Shown: positions 46,831 through 60,800 of the stretch, piece after piece
How positions within the stretch are numbered: position 1 is the stretch's first letter
Layout of the letters: each line of letters opens with the position of its first letter
NCBI GenBank assembly: GCA_013400975.1
Contig: WBMZ01011377.1
Coordinates: 1 to 64,000, forward strand
DNA length: 64,000 nt
Direction: 5' to 3'
Source of the DNA: Atrichornis clamosus
Taxonomy: Eukaryota > Chordata > Aves > Passeriformes > Menuridae
Translations under genes and position numbers: made by a program
The notes under the pieces: model-generated
Told to the model about the DNA's origin: nothing
The model's database searches: none
The model's input: the letters and a program-made list of their open reading frames with translations, nothing else

Positions 46831-49800
46831 GAGTCTAATTAAATTTGCATTATAACATCTTACATAGGGAACAAACTGCTCCTGTTAGCCAGCAAACCTG
46901 GTCCAACTGTGTCCAACAACCTCCAAGTACCAGTTTGTTTTAAACAAGTCCAGTATAAACAGATGTAAAGCACTGTACAAAAAAAAAAAAAAAAGAAGAA
47001 GAAAAAAGGAAAAACTAAAAAAAGAGTAAAATAAAGAAAACTGTTACATTCACAGTGGAATTCAGGGCTTCCCAACCACGAGCCTAACCAGCAGAAAGTG
47101 AAATTCAGGAAAGGGGCTCAAGAATTTTAGCTTGAGGGGATAAAACCAGACATAAAATAAATCAAACCAAATTCAATGGTATGTTTCCCCATAAGAAAAA
47201 GGAGACATGGCCTATCTGAGAGGTTGGGAAGCCCTGGTATAACAGATGCAAATCTCTTTTTTAACACATTTGTACTTTGGGTACGTTACCATTGATTGTG
47301 TCTCTCCAGCCTCCTGCTCCCCTCCCTAGTCAAGGGTAAACAAAAAGCCTACTGTATGTAAGGGCTGGAAATATTTCTGAAGTTGTTATAAATTCCCTCC
47401 ATGTGGCTCCAAGCCAACCCTCATCCAAGGCTCCTCCTCCTGGGAGAAGGCAGAGGAGCAGGCAGACATTTCCGACAGCACCGGGCTCCTCATCAGCTCC
47501 TGGCCTGCTCAGACTTTCCCACTGCCAGAAAAGCAGGACACCGCTCACATGGACACTAAGGACACAGAGGACAAGGATCCCAGATTAAGGGTGAGACGAC
47601 AGCAGGGAGTAATACACTGCAGTGTGAAGATCACACTGGGAGGTTCAGAACGCCCCTCAAGGCCTGAGGTGCTCAGCCCTACCCGCATCTCTTCTCACCC
47701 TCCCATTACCCATGCCCTCGTTATTATGACGAGACCCCTGGGTTGTGCAGGCAACTGTTTATCCGCTGCACATCCACCCGGGAAAGGGCCTTCGGATTCC
47801 CACATTTGCATACCCAGACAAGGGACAGGAAACTGGGATGACAGTCATTATGGTCCATTGTGCCAGCTGGTGGGAAATCCCTTCGTCTGCAAGTCGACAC
47901 AAAGGACAATTATGGCTCCTTCAGAGCCGGTGGGTGTCGTGTCCCGCAGCTGCTGTGCCTGCACGGCAGTGCTTCCTACAAAAGGCCTTTAAAACTCCCT
48001 GATTTCTAGAAGTACCTACATCATCAAATCATTTTTAAAACAACTGCCTCCAAGTTCTCTGCAAAAACCCCAACCTGTTCAAAGAAAAAAAAAAAAAAAG
48101 CACGTGAAAGGGAAATCCAACGAGCACCAGGAATTCAGGCTTTTCACAGATAAAGCCCCAAATAAAAAAAATAATAAAAAAAAAAAGTGAGCACCAACAA
48201 CTCTGTGTGGGTTCACAATGTGAATTAACCTATGAACTAACAGTAACTATTAACTAAGTAACCATTAAAACTGTGCGTTTGTCACAAGGGTTTGGCCTGG
48301 TGACTGCTGCAATTACTGTGGGTACAGGTCTGGCCTGTCAGAAAGGAACGAAGCTCATGCACCAGACTGATATTCCCAGCAGGAGTCTGGACGTTTGGAA
48401 AAAACCCCGCGGTAACCAGTGAGTTGGGTGATAGCAAGAGTCCTTCAAAACCCAACTAAAACCTGCTGATCCTGCAGGGAATCCCGCTGGTGCTGAAGGC
48501 AGATCCCACACGGTGGCACTGTGACCCAGGCACAGGGCTCTGCCTCTCCAAATCCATCAATCCCGTACAGCCGTGCCAAAACTCGCCCTTTTAACCCTTC
48601 ATACCCCTCCAGGCACGAGCCAAGCTGCTGTGTCCCTCCTGAAATACCAGAACTGAGGGAAGCACTAAACACACGTATAAAAAAAAAAAAAAAATCATGT
48701 AATGTAAATTAGGCTAATTGTGAACTTTATTGTTTCGTATTTTGTAAGCAACCAAGATGTTAATACTGGCTTTTCCTAACTCCAATCTAAATTTAGATAA
48801 ACAGAAATGTAATTACCTTAATTAACTGAGCTACATAAAGTTTTTCTGCAGACAATGAGCCCCCAGCCCCTTTAGCACACTCAGCGCTGGGAAAGGCAGA
48901 GAAAACACAGAGAACATTCAACATCTCCCAGACTGAGATTAAATTATTTGTTCTTGGTACCGTTTGGGAAACCTCCAAAATTTTATTAGTTGCTCTTGTT
49001 ACAGAAAGATAAAATGTTAAGACATGCCACTATAAGCTATAACAAAACCGTAAGGGTGATTCTACCAACGTGGAAATTCCATGAAAAAGGCTGACACAGC
49101 CGTGTTTCCCGTGGATTTGGGCTAGTGGGCTCCCTTCCTGGTGGTCACCAGCTCTAGCCTGAGGTGAACATCTGACTTTCAACATCTAACGTGATATTCA
49201 TGTAGAGAGGGCTTTTTTTCCTTCTATGCTCTGGTCCAGTAAAGCTGCTGGGAACTGCAACTGAGTGAGTCTTTGCTCTGAGAAATTCAGAAGTGTTATT
49301 TTGCTGAGGAAATTTTGGCATAGAGAACCCAGCACCTGGAATCAACAGCCAACTTTAATTTTAGTGATGCGTGTCCAAGGGAAAAATCAAACCCAGGAGC
49401 TGACTGATTGTTCTGTTCCCAAAGAACCCTGCTATTCCCTCTGCCACAGTGGAGTGTCCCACCAGGAGGACAGCGAGCTCAACAGCCAGTCAGGGCTTCC
49501 CACTGAACCAAACAGCACAAAATGCACACATAGAAAAAAACCCAGGAGTTTTGGGATGCTGTGGAATCCTTAACTAGCTGATGAGATGTTAAAATGGCTT
49601 AGAGCAGTGATTATAGTTTATGCAGCCACCACCATAAAACACCAAAAATGTGTTTTAATTAGGAAAAAAGGGATAGGCCAGCTTTGGTTTTGTCATCTGA
49701 GGAACAAGCAACATTTCCCATATGGCCAGTAAGAGCAGTTCATATCCCTCTGGAACTACTGCCCTGGAGTGGAAATAAATAAAAACCTCTTTCCCTTTGC

Positions 49801-49875
49801 ACATGTAAGCCAAGAAAAAAATAAAAATCCCTTAGAGAATAAAGAACAGGTCATTGAAGGTGAAGGATGTTTCCC

Positions 49876-49892
49876 CACACACACACACACAC
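49876..49892. repeat. (CA)8 microsatellite
   Basis: Seventeen bases of pure CA/AC alternation within the proposed RLIM 3' UTR. Confidence 0.9.
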
Positions 49893-51360
49893 TGATGAGA
49901 GTTGAGGTACATTCTCCAATTCTCAATTGCAACATGCCATGTACATAATTTAAAAAGTAAATTCAATTCATTTTCATCTGTCCACTAGCAATATAAAGAG
50001 CTTGTTGGGGTTTTTCGTTGCTATTCTTAGAATTTGCTACACATTTAAGTGTATCCATTTTTAAATGTAACCCAATACTTTAAGAATGTGCTTTCCAGTG
50101 ACTATGGAGCTATTTCCCTTGCACCACAGGCCACCAAGACTGGATTTATCAGTAGAAAAACAACACATCCAGAGGTTACTAATACAGCTGAAGCTGGTGG
50201 AGAACCAATAAACCAACCTGTCACTGCTTGTTTGCTGAAGGGTTGCCTCTCAAAAATTGAGAGCAAAAGCTGATAGAAAAATTGGGCACAAACCTCAGTG
50301 AATGAGCCAGTACACACAGGTTTGTATTAATACGTATTTGCAACCATACCAAGAAATAACCAGCCATTAGAACAGTTTCTAATTTTTATCATCTTTTTTT
50401 TTTGGTGGCATTACTCAGCCAAAACACTGCAACTATAACATTTAATTTCTGTTTTCTTAATGCAATTAAATGTCTAATCCAACTGTTTTTATGTTACAGT
50501 AGCTGTTCACATAAATAGTACAGATATGCACTGCTCTTGACAGGTACACAGTCACAAAAGCAGCTCTCTCGTGTTCAGTTTGCTCTCTGTGTGGTGGGGT
50601 CTGTATGAAAAGCATTCTTGATTTCTAAGCATGGTACAATTTTAATTCTTAATGCGTTAGTACAACAGTGCATTGGAAAAGTACTGAGCTTCTACAAAAA
50701 AGCTTTACAATTTTAAAACAGATTTGTTTTTTTTTAATTTTTATTTAAACAAGCATAGGCAATTCTTATATTTCCACAACAAGATAAATATCCCAATTAA
50801 GCTAACAGCTCATCCTACAGCGTGCCATAGTGATGGGGAAAGGGCTAACATTAGTGTTATTTACACAGACATGTCCAATATTAACCCAGGAGGAAAATTA
50901 AAAGTATGTTCAAGTGTGCGATTAAATTAATGTTATTTTTCAAGATAGTTGGATTTCTTGCAATAATTCCTCTATGACTCATGGACATTGAGCTGGGATG
51001 ACTTCTCAAAGAACTCCTCATAAGCACAATCTTGAGAACAAACTGTTTATTGGACTGGGATGGCAAGGGTTGGGCAGAGGAAAAAACTTAATACTCTTCA
51101 CAAAGAAAAGAAAATTTTGAGGTGGGGAGATGTCTTTGGACAAGTGAAATTTAACACCCAAACTGACTAGAACTTGAAAAACCTAATTAAAGAAAATTTT
51201 CCAATTCCCAAAGCTTGAATCCAGAGAAAATGCTTTAATGAGGGAAGATTCACTCCAAGTCATTACTATACATTGAGGCACCACTCAAAAAGTGGCCATA
51301 AAGTGATTTCTTTGCCCATCACTATCACACCGGCTGCCTGGCCATCGCCCCAGCCCTCAC

Positions 51361-52895
51361 TCAGACAACGCTCTCCCTGTTCCCAGAAGCTAAGACTGCT
51401 CTACGACAGATGGGACACGTGGAATTCTCCGACAGCCAGCGGTCGATGCAGTGCACGTGGTACTCGTGCGAGCACGGCAGCTTGCGGAGCTTGTTCCCCT
51501 CCGTGTACTCTGTGATACACACGCTGCAGGTTTTCAGAGCATCGCTCTCACCAAAATTCCTCATGGCTAGGTTGTCAATTTGTTCTTTGGTGAGTCCTCT
51601 TGGTTGGTCATCGTCATCTTCATTTAGTAGGAAAAATTGTGCAAGGCTAAGGAATGGTAGAGAACCACTTTCTTCAAAAGTGACCGATCCCCTCGTATTC
51701 CGGCCTTCCCGTCTGGCACCAGATGTTGAACTAGCTTCATGCCCACCTTCATACACCTCCCCTGAGCTAACATCTGCATTTTCATTGCCTGAGGTACCAC
51801 CCCCTCCGCTCTGTGGCTCAGAGGCATCCACGTTCTGATTGGGAGCTGGCCCGTTAGGATCTGCATCGCTATCGCTGTACATAAAGTAACTGAGCTCCCC
51901 GAAGCCTGTCATTATCTGCCTCAGCATAGTCTGGATGGCGACTGACGTGGTCTCGCTCAAGCCTGTGTTTAAGATCCTCCGGATGGGAATCCTGATGGTG
52001 CTGACGTAAGTTCTCACTCCGGCCCGCTCCGAGCGGGAGAACGTGCGCCTGAAGCCTCCGCGCTCGCTCTCGTAGGTGACCGTGTTGTTGGGGGTCTGCG
52101 AGCGGGACCGGGTCCTGTTGGCGATGCTGTCCCTCTGCCGATACTCTCCGGGGCGAACTCTTCTCACCTGGAGATCAAGCACTATGGTGGGAGGCCTCTG
52201 CCCAGGAGCTGTGGGCTCACTGGTGCCGGTGGTTTCTGAAGAACCTGCTGCCTGAGGAGCAGGCCTTGTTTCAGGGGGGGAAAACAGAACTGCATTTTCA
52301 CTTGGCACCTCAGTCCCCACTGTGTGCTGCCTTAGCGTCACGTGCTGCCTGGTTCTAGAGCTGCCCTCAGCTTCGTTCGCTGCGGGGTGGTCAAGTGTTT
52401 GAGATGATGTGTTGTGATGAGACCTGCGAGGGGCCTCGCTCACTGGATTAATAGGTGACCTACTTCTATCAGTCCTAGCCCGCGTCCTCCGCTGTTCTGG
52501 ACTCCTACTTCTGGCTCTCCTCTGCCCTCTAGGAGGGGAAGCCTCCTCAGCCGTCAGCTCCTCCGAAGTGCTCCTTTCTGATCCAGGCTGCCTTACAGAC
52601 GGTGATTCAGATCTTGGAATTTCAGAGTCACTTTGGCTGTTTTCCAAATCCTCCCCAGTGGAAGGCTCTACAGATGGCTCATTCTCAGTTTCTGGATTTG
52701 TGTTCCCATTATTACGGTTGACATTTATTTCCAAACTGAATCTGAAGTCGCCACTATTTGGGTTAGTCCGGCTCACTGCTCTCCAGGACTGGTTTCCTCG
52801 CTGCCCACTCCGTGTTGTATTTCCGGTCTGTCGGACTGAATTAAGCCAGTCTATGATAGAATCTCCATTTGAAACATCTTCTGCGGACTCTGCAC
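51361..52895 (-). CDS. RLIM: RLIM terminal coding exon
   Basis: Acceptor CTGTCTTTTTCACAG, then GT completing a Gly codon, then [20 protein letters not shown] and the rest of the protein to the TGA at 51363-51361. It encodes residues 85-595, including the basic region and the RING-H2 finger. The plus-strand open frames over it are shadows. Confidence 0.97.
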
Positions 52896-54801
52896 CTGTG
52901 AAAAAGACAGGGAACTACCAAAATTAGAGTACTGAGCTAATTTTGGAGTGATCTTTTCCAAGAACATAATTGCTTAGCTTAACAAGTGACAATTTAGAAG
53001 TGCTGAATCCTACCAAGTGCTACTGTGGTTTCACAGGCAGTGTGACAATTCTGTAACTACCAGAACTCTTCTAAGGGAGCAGGAGTGGACGTTGGTCTAA
53101 TATGGACAGATAGGCTGCAGCCACCACAGAGCAAACAAGTCATCAAAAGAACACATATTGTCTATCGTAAGGAAATGGAAAGTCACATGTCAGGTGTCAT
53201 AACACATCAATATTCTGTGTTTTCCTTTCCAAGCAATTAAGTGATCTATTGACCATGAAATAGAGAATGAAGTTTGCCCTGAGCCTTCACCTGCAGAGCT
53301 TTATAGCAAATCTGTCTCACTGAAGAATGAACCCCAGTGGTGAGCTCTGAGCATCCCCCACCAATCTCTACAGAAAGGTGACATCAAAAGCAATGCAGCA
53401 TCTTTGGAAGGGAAGAATAGTGAATTAAAAGAGAGAGACTGCCAAAAAGCATCCCAGAAGGGAGCAGACAGGAAGGCAATCTTAAAAAAAATGAAATAAA
53501 AAAAGAAACAAACCTAAATGCAACTTTATTTTGATAAAAGTAACAGGTGTGTTATGAATGAAATCTGTCCCAAACTGACCTCTTAGGCAGATATCAGACA
53601 TAAGGTTCACTGAGTTTTGAAACAAAGCTCACCTTGCACCTGCCTAGGTTTAACTTGTTCCACTCCTGCACTCAAGTTAAGGTCCGTACGGGGTGCTAAA
53701 GTTAAGAGTTTTCATAAATACTGTATATACCTCTATTCTCATCACTGTTTTGCTGTGGCGGACCTTCTTTAACTTGGTGTAGCCTTCTCAGCAACTCTTC
53801 TTCAGTTATTTCACCTTAGAAAATAAGCAAAATTTTCCAAAAATATTTCCAAATCATATATGTATGGCAAGCATTATCAAAAGCTTCTAAAGAAGGTACA
53901 AGCCACTGCTTGTCTTCTGTCTAATTAAATCCTGCCATAATGACACTGCCAAGCAGGTTGCTAAGGGGAACTTCAGACACTTGAGCACTGTTGTCCCAAG
54001 TAAGTTCTGCTGAAGCTGGAAGATCCAACAGTTCCATCCTGTTCAAGACAGATGTGCTCTCTGCTTCTGTAACCTCTAAAACTGAGCAGCAATTTTTGTC
54101 ATCTCATACCCATTAAAAGTCTGTCCAGAGCAAAGTACTTAAGATAACACTTCCACAAGCATGAAAAGAAGGTTTACAGAAGTTGAATCGTGGTTTGAAT
54201 TAGGTATCATCCTACAAAGAAGAAATTTAACAAGTTGATTGAGAACTGACATCAAAATGCCCATGCAGAACCTCATACCAGACTACTTACCCTGGTTACA
54301 AACCCTTAACCTCAACAGCACAATATTTGCACACAGATGCTTAAGGGAGATTTTTTTCCAGCTTAAGGGTTTGTAACTGTAACTGGGTCAAATCTGGGTG
54401 TTCCTGCCAGGTTGTACAAACACCAGACTTTTGTATCTGATGAATCCACACCATCCTAATTACCTCTCCGCTAGTCAAGGGACCAACTCAAATTTGAGCG
54501 TCCACAAATTAGCAAGAAGCTACTTCCTACCATGGAACACACAAACTAAACGGGTGAAACAGGAGAACAGAAAATGACACAAATTGCCTACAAGCAACTC
54601 CAGCAGGATGGACGTGGGCAAGCATTACCTACCTGGTGTTCCTAGCAAATTGTTATCTCTCATAAGCCTGTAGTCTTCTTCACTCAGGTTGTTCACAAAC
54701 TGGTAGAAGGCTTCTTCTCGATCTAACCGGTCCAGCTGACTCTGACGTTGTGCTTCTGATTGATCAAGGTTTCCTTTATCACTAGAATCTGAGCTTTCCA
54801 T
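51361..54801 (-). CDS. RLIM: RLIM (RNF12) RING-H2 E3 ubiquitin ligase, complete coding sequence
   Basis: Coding exons on the minus strand are 54801-54633, 53814-53731 and 52895-51361, joining to 595 residues plus TGA. Known role: a nuclear E3 ligase that ubiquitinates LIM-domain cofactors (CLIM/LDB) and, in mammals, REX1. Seen: a conserved N-terminal segment ([20 protein letters not shown]), Ser/Arg-rich nuclear-localisation sequence (about 210-225), the basic region with [16 protein letters not shown] (about 320-395), an acidic stretch with [10 protein letters not shown], and a C-terminal RING-H2 at 541-581 with spacing C-x2-C-x14-C-x-H-x2-H-x2-C-x10-C-x2-C, all eight zinc ligands present. 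The tail ESVV resembles a class I PDZ ligand. It is about 30 residues shorter than human RLIM, mainly because the human poly-Ser run is absent. RNF6 is the closest alternative but fits less well. Confidence 0.97.
52896..53730 (-). other. RLIM: RLIM intron between second and third coding exons (835 bp)
   Basis: Donor GTATAT, acceptor TTTTTCACAG. AT-rich unique DNA with an A-rich run near 53484-53512. Confidence 0.92.
53731..53814 (-). CDS. RLIM: RLIM middle coding exon
   Basis: 84 bp. Acceptor TTATTTTCTAAG, donor GAATAGAG|GTATAT. It encodes [20 protein letters not shown] followed by QNSDENR (residues 58-84), matching the human [15 protein letters not shown] segment. Phase 1 at both ends. It is too short to be prominent as an open frame. 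Confidence 0.95.
53815..54632 (-). other. RLIM: RLIM intron between first and second coding exons (818 bp)
   Basis: Donor GTAGGT, acceptor ATTTTCTAAG. Unique AT-rich DNA; no further feature seen. Confidence 0.92.
54633..54801 (-). CDS. RLIM: RLIM first coding exon
   Basis: It begins at ATG (54801-54799) encoding [10 protein letters not shown], the same start as human RLIM (MENSDSNDKG). An in-frame ATG further upstream lies beyond the acceptor, in the intron, so it is not used. The exon extends 20 bases 5' as untranslated sequence to 54821, after acceptor CTCTCCTTTTTTTAG. It ends LLGTP plus one base of Gly57. Confidence 0.96.
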
Positions 54802-54821
54802 CTTGATGAGTGGAAGAGTAC

Positions 54822-57800
54822 CTAAAAAAGGAGAGAACAAACTCTTCATCGAGTGCAGTGAAATATGGCATGAGATTTAGGCAAACAGACATACCGTGTG
54901 GAATGAAGTACAGGTTAAAGCAGTTTGCTAATGAAGCTTTAGTTAAGATCAGGTTCATCACCACAGGGATCAAAACCAAACCCTTCTCAAAGCATGAACC
55001 TCTTCAAGAAGTGCAACAAAACTGATGCCCATCATTATCAAACACTCAACAAAGCAGCAAGTATTAACACGTGGAATACCATCTGCCACAAGCCTTAGTC
55101 CATCTTTACATTCACCCAGTTGACCAGGTGTCCGTGATTACCTGCTTTGGGCATAAAATATTCCTAATATCACAACTGCCTCGGCAAGCAGTCTTGCAGT
55201 AGTGCAGTACAAGGCATAAGCCATCCCTGATCACTATCTCTGAGCACAGGATTATATGCTCCTTGCTTTTTCCTGCCTGCTACAGAAATACCCTTTTCAC
55301 CATCCAAGTGAATTTGAACAGAATGAAGTGGTTATGAATAACTCAAATAAAGAAGATGCTATGGAACACTGTGTGCACAGAAAAAGAAAAGGTTCTCATT
55401 CCCTCAAAAAAGGAAAAGGATTTGTAAAATCAACTTCATAGTTTTACATCGAGAGAGGAATTTGCTTTCAAGTTTCAGCATTTACTGAAATACTGATGTT
55501 GATGAGCAAAATTTCCAAGACAAAACTCCAGCATATACCAGGTATAGTACTGCTTTAAAGAGCTGTCTTCTATGCTACATATCTTTAAATATGATCTTCT
55601 CATATTGTTTTTCATTTGGATGAAATACTTGACAATGTCTCTCTTTCAAGGAAAATTATCGATGAATGCTGCGTCTGTATCTGATAAATATTGTAACAAA
55701 CCACATGCAAATGCAGGAGACATTCTGGCACTGGCTGTGCCATGCAAATACATCAACTGAAGATAAAATAACCAGCTTCCTTGATCACTCTGCCTCGCTG
55801 TTCACAGCATGAAGAATTTTCCTGTACAACTGGTAGAATCTAGTTACTCAGAGAGGTGATTAACAAGCTAATCCTCTGCATGCTAAAAAGCTCTGCAATA
55901 ACATTCCCCATCAGAAAACATTCCTTTCATTTAAACCATACTTCATGTGACATGGAAATACTGGAAGAATAAAGCTTTTCTGCTTCTCACTGGAAGATTT
56001 CCAACACTTCGACATCTGTCTAGTGCAAAAAGCATCTTTTTTTGGTTTGTCAGCACAGCTGTCAAGTCAAGACTGCCCACAGTTTACATTAGTGCTTCTC
56101 CAGAAGAGCTGCACTGCATGATCTCCATGGGCACTTTATTTCGGCTGCTACGGTGAAAATTAAAGTGCACCGACGACCTCAGTGTGTAACACCAGAAAAA
56201 TTCCACAGGATAGGCCATCTCATTATTGCAGACTTGCAAATTATGGAATTGCTGCTCCAACCCTCTTCGTCTCCAGTTCTGATGCAGAGGAACTTGATTC
56301 TGAGTTAGTGATATTAACTTGTTGTCACTCTGGGCTACTGGGATTGTTTGGTTCTGTGAAGTTCTGCCATTTTACCAAAGCAATTACACTTTTTTTTTTT
56401 TTCAGGAATCAGGAAGCAGCAGCAATCACTAGGGTCACTACTGTGTCAAATGGAAGCCTATCAGCTTTCTCTGCATTTCTAAATCCCTGGTGCAATCTAA
56501 AGACTGCAGACTTGCATGTGAGTGTTGTTTTTGGTGACGTGCTGTTAACCACTGATAAATGACCCCATTCACAGGACAGTTGAGCAATACTTTCAGCAGG
56601 TATGTTCAGCACTGACACGGCTCACTGAGGAAATCTGTGTGCCCTCTACATGCCAGGCACGTATTTCTAACGAGAACATAGCTTCAACCAACTTTTTACA
56701 AGCTTTCTGTAGCAGAATTATCACTCCAAGTAGCATTAAAGACATTCTAGAGGAGATACTTTTAAAAGCAGCTGTCGTTAATTCTGGTAAGATCTGAATA
56801 AAAGCCTCAAGTAGAATGAGAGACTTGCATCCAAAATAAAACCTTGAAAGATGCATTAGTTCTTTGGGAATACACATCAAACTCTAACCAGCATTCCTTT
56901 TTTCAGGATAACAATGAAACAAAGTCAACAATTAGATTAAGAAAATAAGGGCATGTAATAAGATGTTAAGGGATAGGAGCAGCACAAAGTTTTGTAAAAT
57001 ATTTTACCTCAAATGACTGCCAGCTTGGGATTTACTGACGGCAAAATACAGAGAATGTCTTCAGAAAGATGGCAATATTAACACCTCTGTAAGAATTAGA
57101 CTAATCCTACAATAGCTTTAAAAAAATAAAAATACACTATGCACACAAGGCATGATATTTGTTTACTGCTTATGCTTTGAAATTTTTCTTTTAACTGAAA
57201 ATTCCAGTGCTTGCAGGCACCTTGGCTATATTACGACTGTTCCATTTCAGAAAATAAAGGGGTATCATCCTTGGTCAGGGAAAAAGGGAGAGTCAAGTGG
57301 GGGAAAAAAAAATTTTAAAATCTCTTACTTATCAACAGATTGATGTATAGTTCAACAGGTCATTCTTTACTAAATGCTTGGAATAAATCAGTCTTACTTA
57401 TTTCCAGGTTTGCTCCTCTTTTTACCTCCATCACCTCCTATCGTCCCTCCTAAGCCATAAAATCAGCTAATGGTCAAGACTGAATAGATTTTACAGGTAA
57501 GAAAAGAGTCTCAGAGGTGGGATCTTGAATGAAGAATTTAATTTACATTAGAACTATTTCTGCTTGCTGTATTTTCCTACTGCAAGCTAAAACCAGATTA
57601 CATCAGTCCACTGTACCTGATTTCATGATCCCAGAAATGCTGTGAACCTCTCTGGGATGTTTACACCGATGGAAACACAGATGGCACAGAAACACATAGC
57701 AACACATTCTCCCTACCTTACTGCTGACAGCAAATAGGACAATACTCTTCAAACTAGAGCTCTGACAGTAAAACCAGCAAATGAAAAACAGGATTTCTAC

Positions 57801-60800
57801 CCCAAGGCTTCTGCTACTTTCTATCGCTTCCCTGTCCACTCAGCTCATTGTGCAGGTTGTCCAGTGTAAGCCTCACCTCCCAGCCTGCTGCAGAGCCCTC
57901 CATTACCAGACTGAACTTACTGGAATGTTTAGACTACTCCTGCCTCAGCACGGCTCCACAGGGCCCATCTGGCTGGACAGCAGGATTTCCACGGTGGGAA
58001 TTACTACGGCCCTGCGTTCCTATCGCGGCACAAATAACTTGGAAATCTGTCCCTCGGGATTCTCTCAGCTCATACCCTGCAGAAAATTAAAACTGGCTTA
58101 AGGAAGTGACTCCAGTAACACAGGGAAGGCTGATGAGGGAAAACCAACAGGTGTACTATTAACTTCTGACATAATAACTAACATCTGATTATCTAATAAG
58201 CAGGTACACTTCAACTCTGCTTCTCTTTCATCCAGTGGCTTAGTTCAACTCAGTGTAAGACTTTGTTCTTATTCAAGTTAAAAGATTCAGAATTTCCTTC
58301 TTTAGAGTCCTTCCTTCTAAGCACCGAGTTGACAAAGGGTGGGGAAGGTCACAACTATGAGCAGGAAGTTCAGATCTGCTGGTTATTGCCAACTGCAGCT
58401 GAGAGACCCAGATATGAAAATCTCTTTATGGGGAAGTGGGGGGGATGACCACCTAAAGATTGCACAAAGCAAGAGAATCATAGCTAGAATAAACAGTTTT
58501 CTTCTTTAAAAAAAATAAAAAGGGAAATAGTCTTCAGCAGCTGAATATCCAGACACAATAACTACAGTGAATTCTTAATTGGTGTTCCCATCCTTCCACA
58601 AATCAGCAAAGTATCTTCCCTGCAGTTACGCTTCAACAACCTCAGAGATTTCCGAACACAAATGACTGGCTGTCTCTCCACTGCTGCTCCAGACTGCAGT
58701 AAGCCCACAAAAGCTATTGTTTGTTACATTCTTTTATTCAAGAGGAAGTAATACTGTGTTCTTTTCGATAGGAACAATTTAAGAGTACTGGATATTCCCT
58801 CAATAATGCAAAGTTATCATTCCTACAGCACAAGAAATATTTTATGCTTTCTCTTACGCCAAGTTGTGTGTAAACTAAATCCAGTCAGGAATGTATTACT
58901 GCTTCAAATCCAGTGGGACAGCCAGCAGGGATAACACGTGTGTTACCCATTTACCTTCAACAATAACACAGGGTATCTCCATATTGCTTAGCACTTGTGA
59001 ACTACAAAATTCCTCCCAGAAAAAGTACTAATGGACTAATAAGGCACAGTGAAATCTCTAGTTCTTCCTCCTTCAAAAATGTGTAATATCTCCTGACATT
59101 AGTTATCTGTATTGAACACCAAGACAACACCTTGGCCCACATTCATGACTTTTTCTAAATTTAAAAGAAATCCCATAAAACATTAAAACTCTCAACTAGG
59201 CAAAACTCAGAAAATCTGACAAACTCAGAAATCACTCATTTGCAGGGTTAAATGAAAAACCAATACCCTAAAATTATAATCTTTGTTAGATTTATGGGGC
59301 AAGCCTCAAATTTTACCAGGACAAGGCACAGAATTAGTTAAACTGCAGAAACCACTCAGCTGCTCACGAGTCAGGTGTGCAGCAAGAAGTTCCCCTACAA
59401 CTCCCCACGTAGGTGTTACCGGTATTTCAACCTCACACCAGAATCTCTTGTGCCCTGTACGGCAGGAATGTTTCCTGAGTTACCTCACGTCCCAGCAACA
59501 CAGCTAATACCTCTGTAGAAACAAAAAAATAGGATGGCAGTGTGGGTGTTCCATGGATGTCCTCAGCAGAAGGCCAACTTCTCGTTTATGATTCATACCC
59601 TCATCTTAATTAGGTACTTCAACCGGTAGAGCACCTTGCTTACTTCCAGTCTGCAGAAACGATCAAACCCTTGGACTACAGGAGTGACTCAGGATGGAAG
59701 CCAGAAATACCGATTTGTTTGCTTTGGGTCGTTAGAGGCTATTTTTCCTGCCCAGCTTGCAGTGAACATGTCTCAAAGACACTTCAGCTCGAGAGAAGCA
59801 GAGCACAGCTGCGTGTCCAAGCGCTTTCCACGAACTGTGACTTCAGCAGCTCTGACGTGCCATCCCACTTGGCAGGATGGCCCCAGCCAGCCTCTCTCCA
59901 ATTCCCCATCTCAAATGACACAGGAACAGCAGCCAGAACAGGCAGTCCTGTTACCCCGGGTTCTTCAAGCACAAACAGAACCCACTTCACATACAACATC
60001 CCACCCGCCCCACTCCCCAAGTACTACATTTTCCTAGAAGAATTAAAAGTTGAAAAATAGTTTCCATGCCAGTGAGTATCCAATTTCTCAATACTCAAAA
60101 CAAGCTGGAAGTAAGACATAACAGAAACTACATTTTCATCTTAAATATTTCATCACTCAAGTCTGCGAGCTCAAAAGCAGAAGCAGAAACTGTCAGTGAA
60201 TCCCATCATTAAAGGAAAAAGACACCATAAGACAGTGAAATGAAAGTCATCTATCTGCATTATACATGGAGCTTCATTATGTCAAGTTTGTTTGGTTTTC
60301 TCTTTTTGTGCAGGTGCACAAGTTTCCTTTTGTGATCTCACTGAAGGCTTTGATACCACAGGTCCAATACACTCACCTACATCTTAGAAACAGTAAGAAG
60401 TAACAAACTTTTCTAGTTTTCAAAGTTGCATCATGCATTTTGGTTTTCTTCCCTGCTATTCTTGCTTTTTATTTCCACTGTCATAAACAACAGATCTAGA
60501 TTCTTATTAGATTTTTATTAAACCTACTACAAATTTTAAAATCAAGAACTCGCTATGTCCTCTAACTCAAAAATTATCATGGAATATGCACCACTCTTGG
60601 AAAGCTGGAAGAAAGTTTTCTCTTCTATTGAAGTGTTCTGTTAAATAGAATTTAAACACCAGTTTAACAAGGAGTGTTAAACATTGATTCAGCTATTTCA
60701 GCATCCCAGTGTGCTTCAAAGCAAAGGCCCTCAAACAAGATGTCATTCTGACCACACATTCTGAACAATAGAAAGCAAATGAATACTTCTGTAGAACAGT

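Larger units (their letters stand above)
46810..51360 (-). other. RLIM: candidate RLIM 3' UTR (about 4.55 kb)
   Basis: From the stop codon at 51361-51363 the minus strand runs through AT-rich, intron-free sequence without interspersed repeats to AATAAA at 46825-46830. Mammalian RLIM also has a long single-exon 3' UTR. A-runs at 46979, 48081 and 48679 and a CA repeat at 49876 lie inside. An internal AATAAA at 48726-48731 could give a shorter form. The exact end is inference. Confidence 0.6.

Noticed and set aside
51361..52776. A 471-residue RLIM starting at a GTG within the terminal exon
   Set aside because: The exon continues upstream to the acceptor at 52896 and joins two further coding exons in frame.
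54802..54849. An upstream in-frame ATG of RLIM giving a longer N-terminus
   Set aside because: It lies beyond a clear splice acceptor (AG at 54823-54822), and the internal ATG matches the human start.
59600..60060. Open frames of about 130 codons in the RLIM 5' intron
   Set aside because: Two overlapping frames with ordinary composition, no domain and no splice or promoter support.
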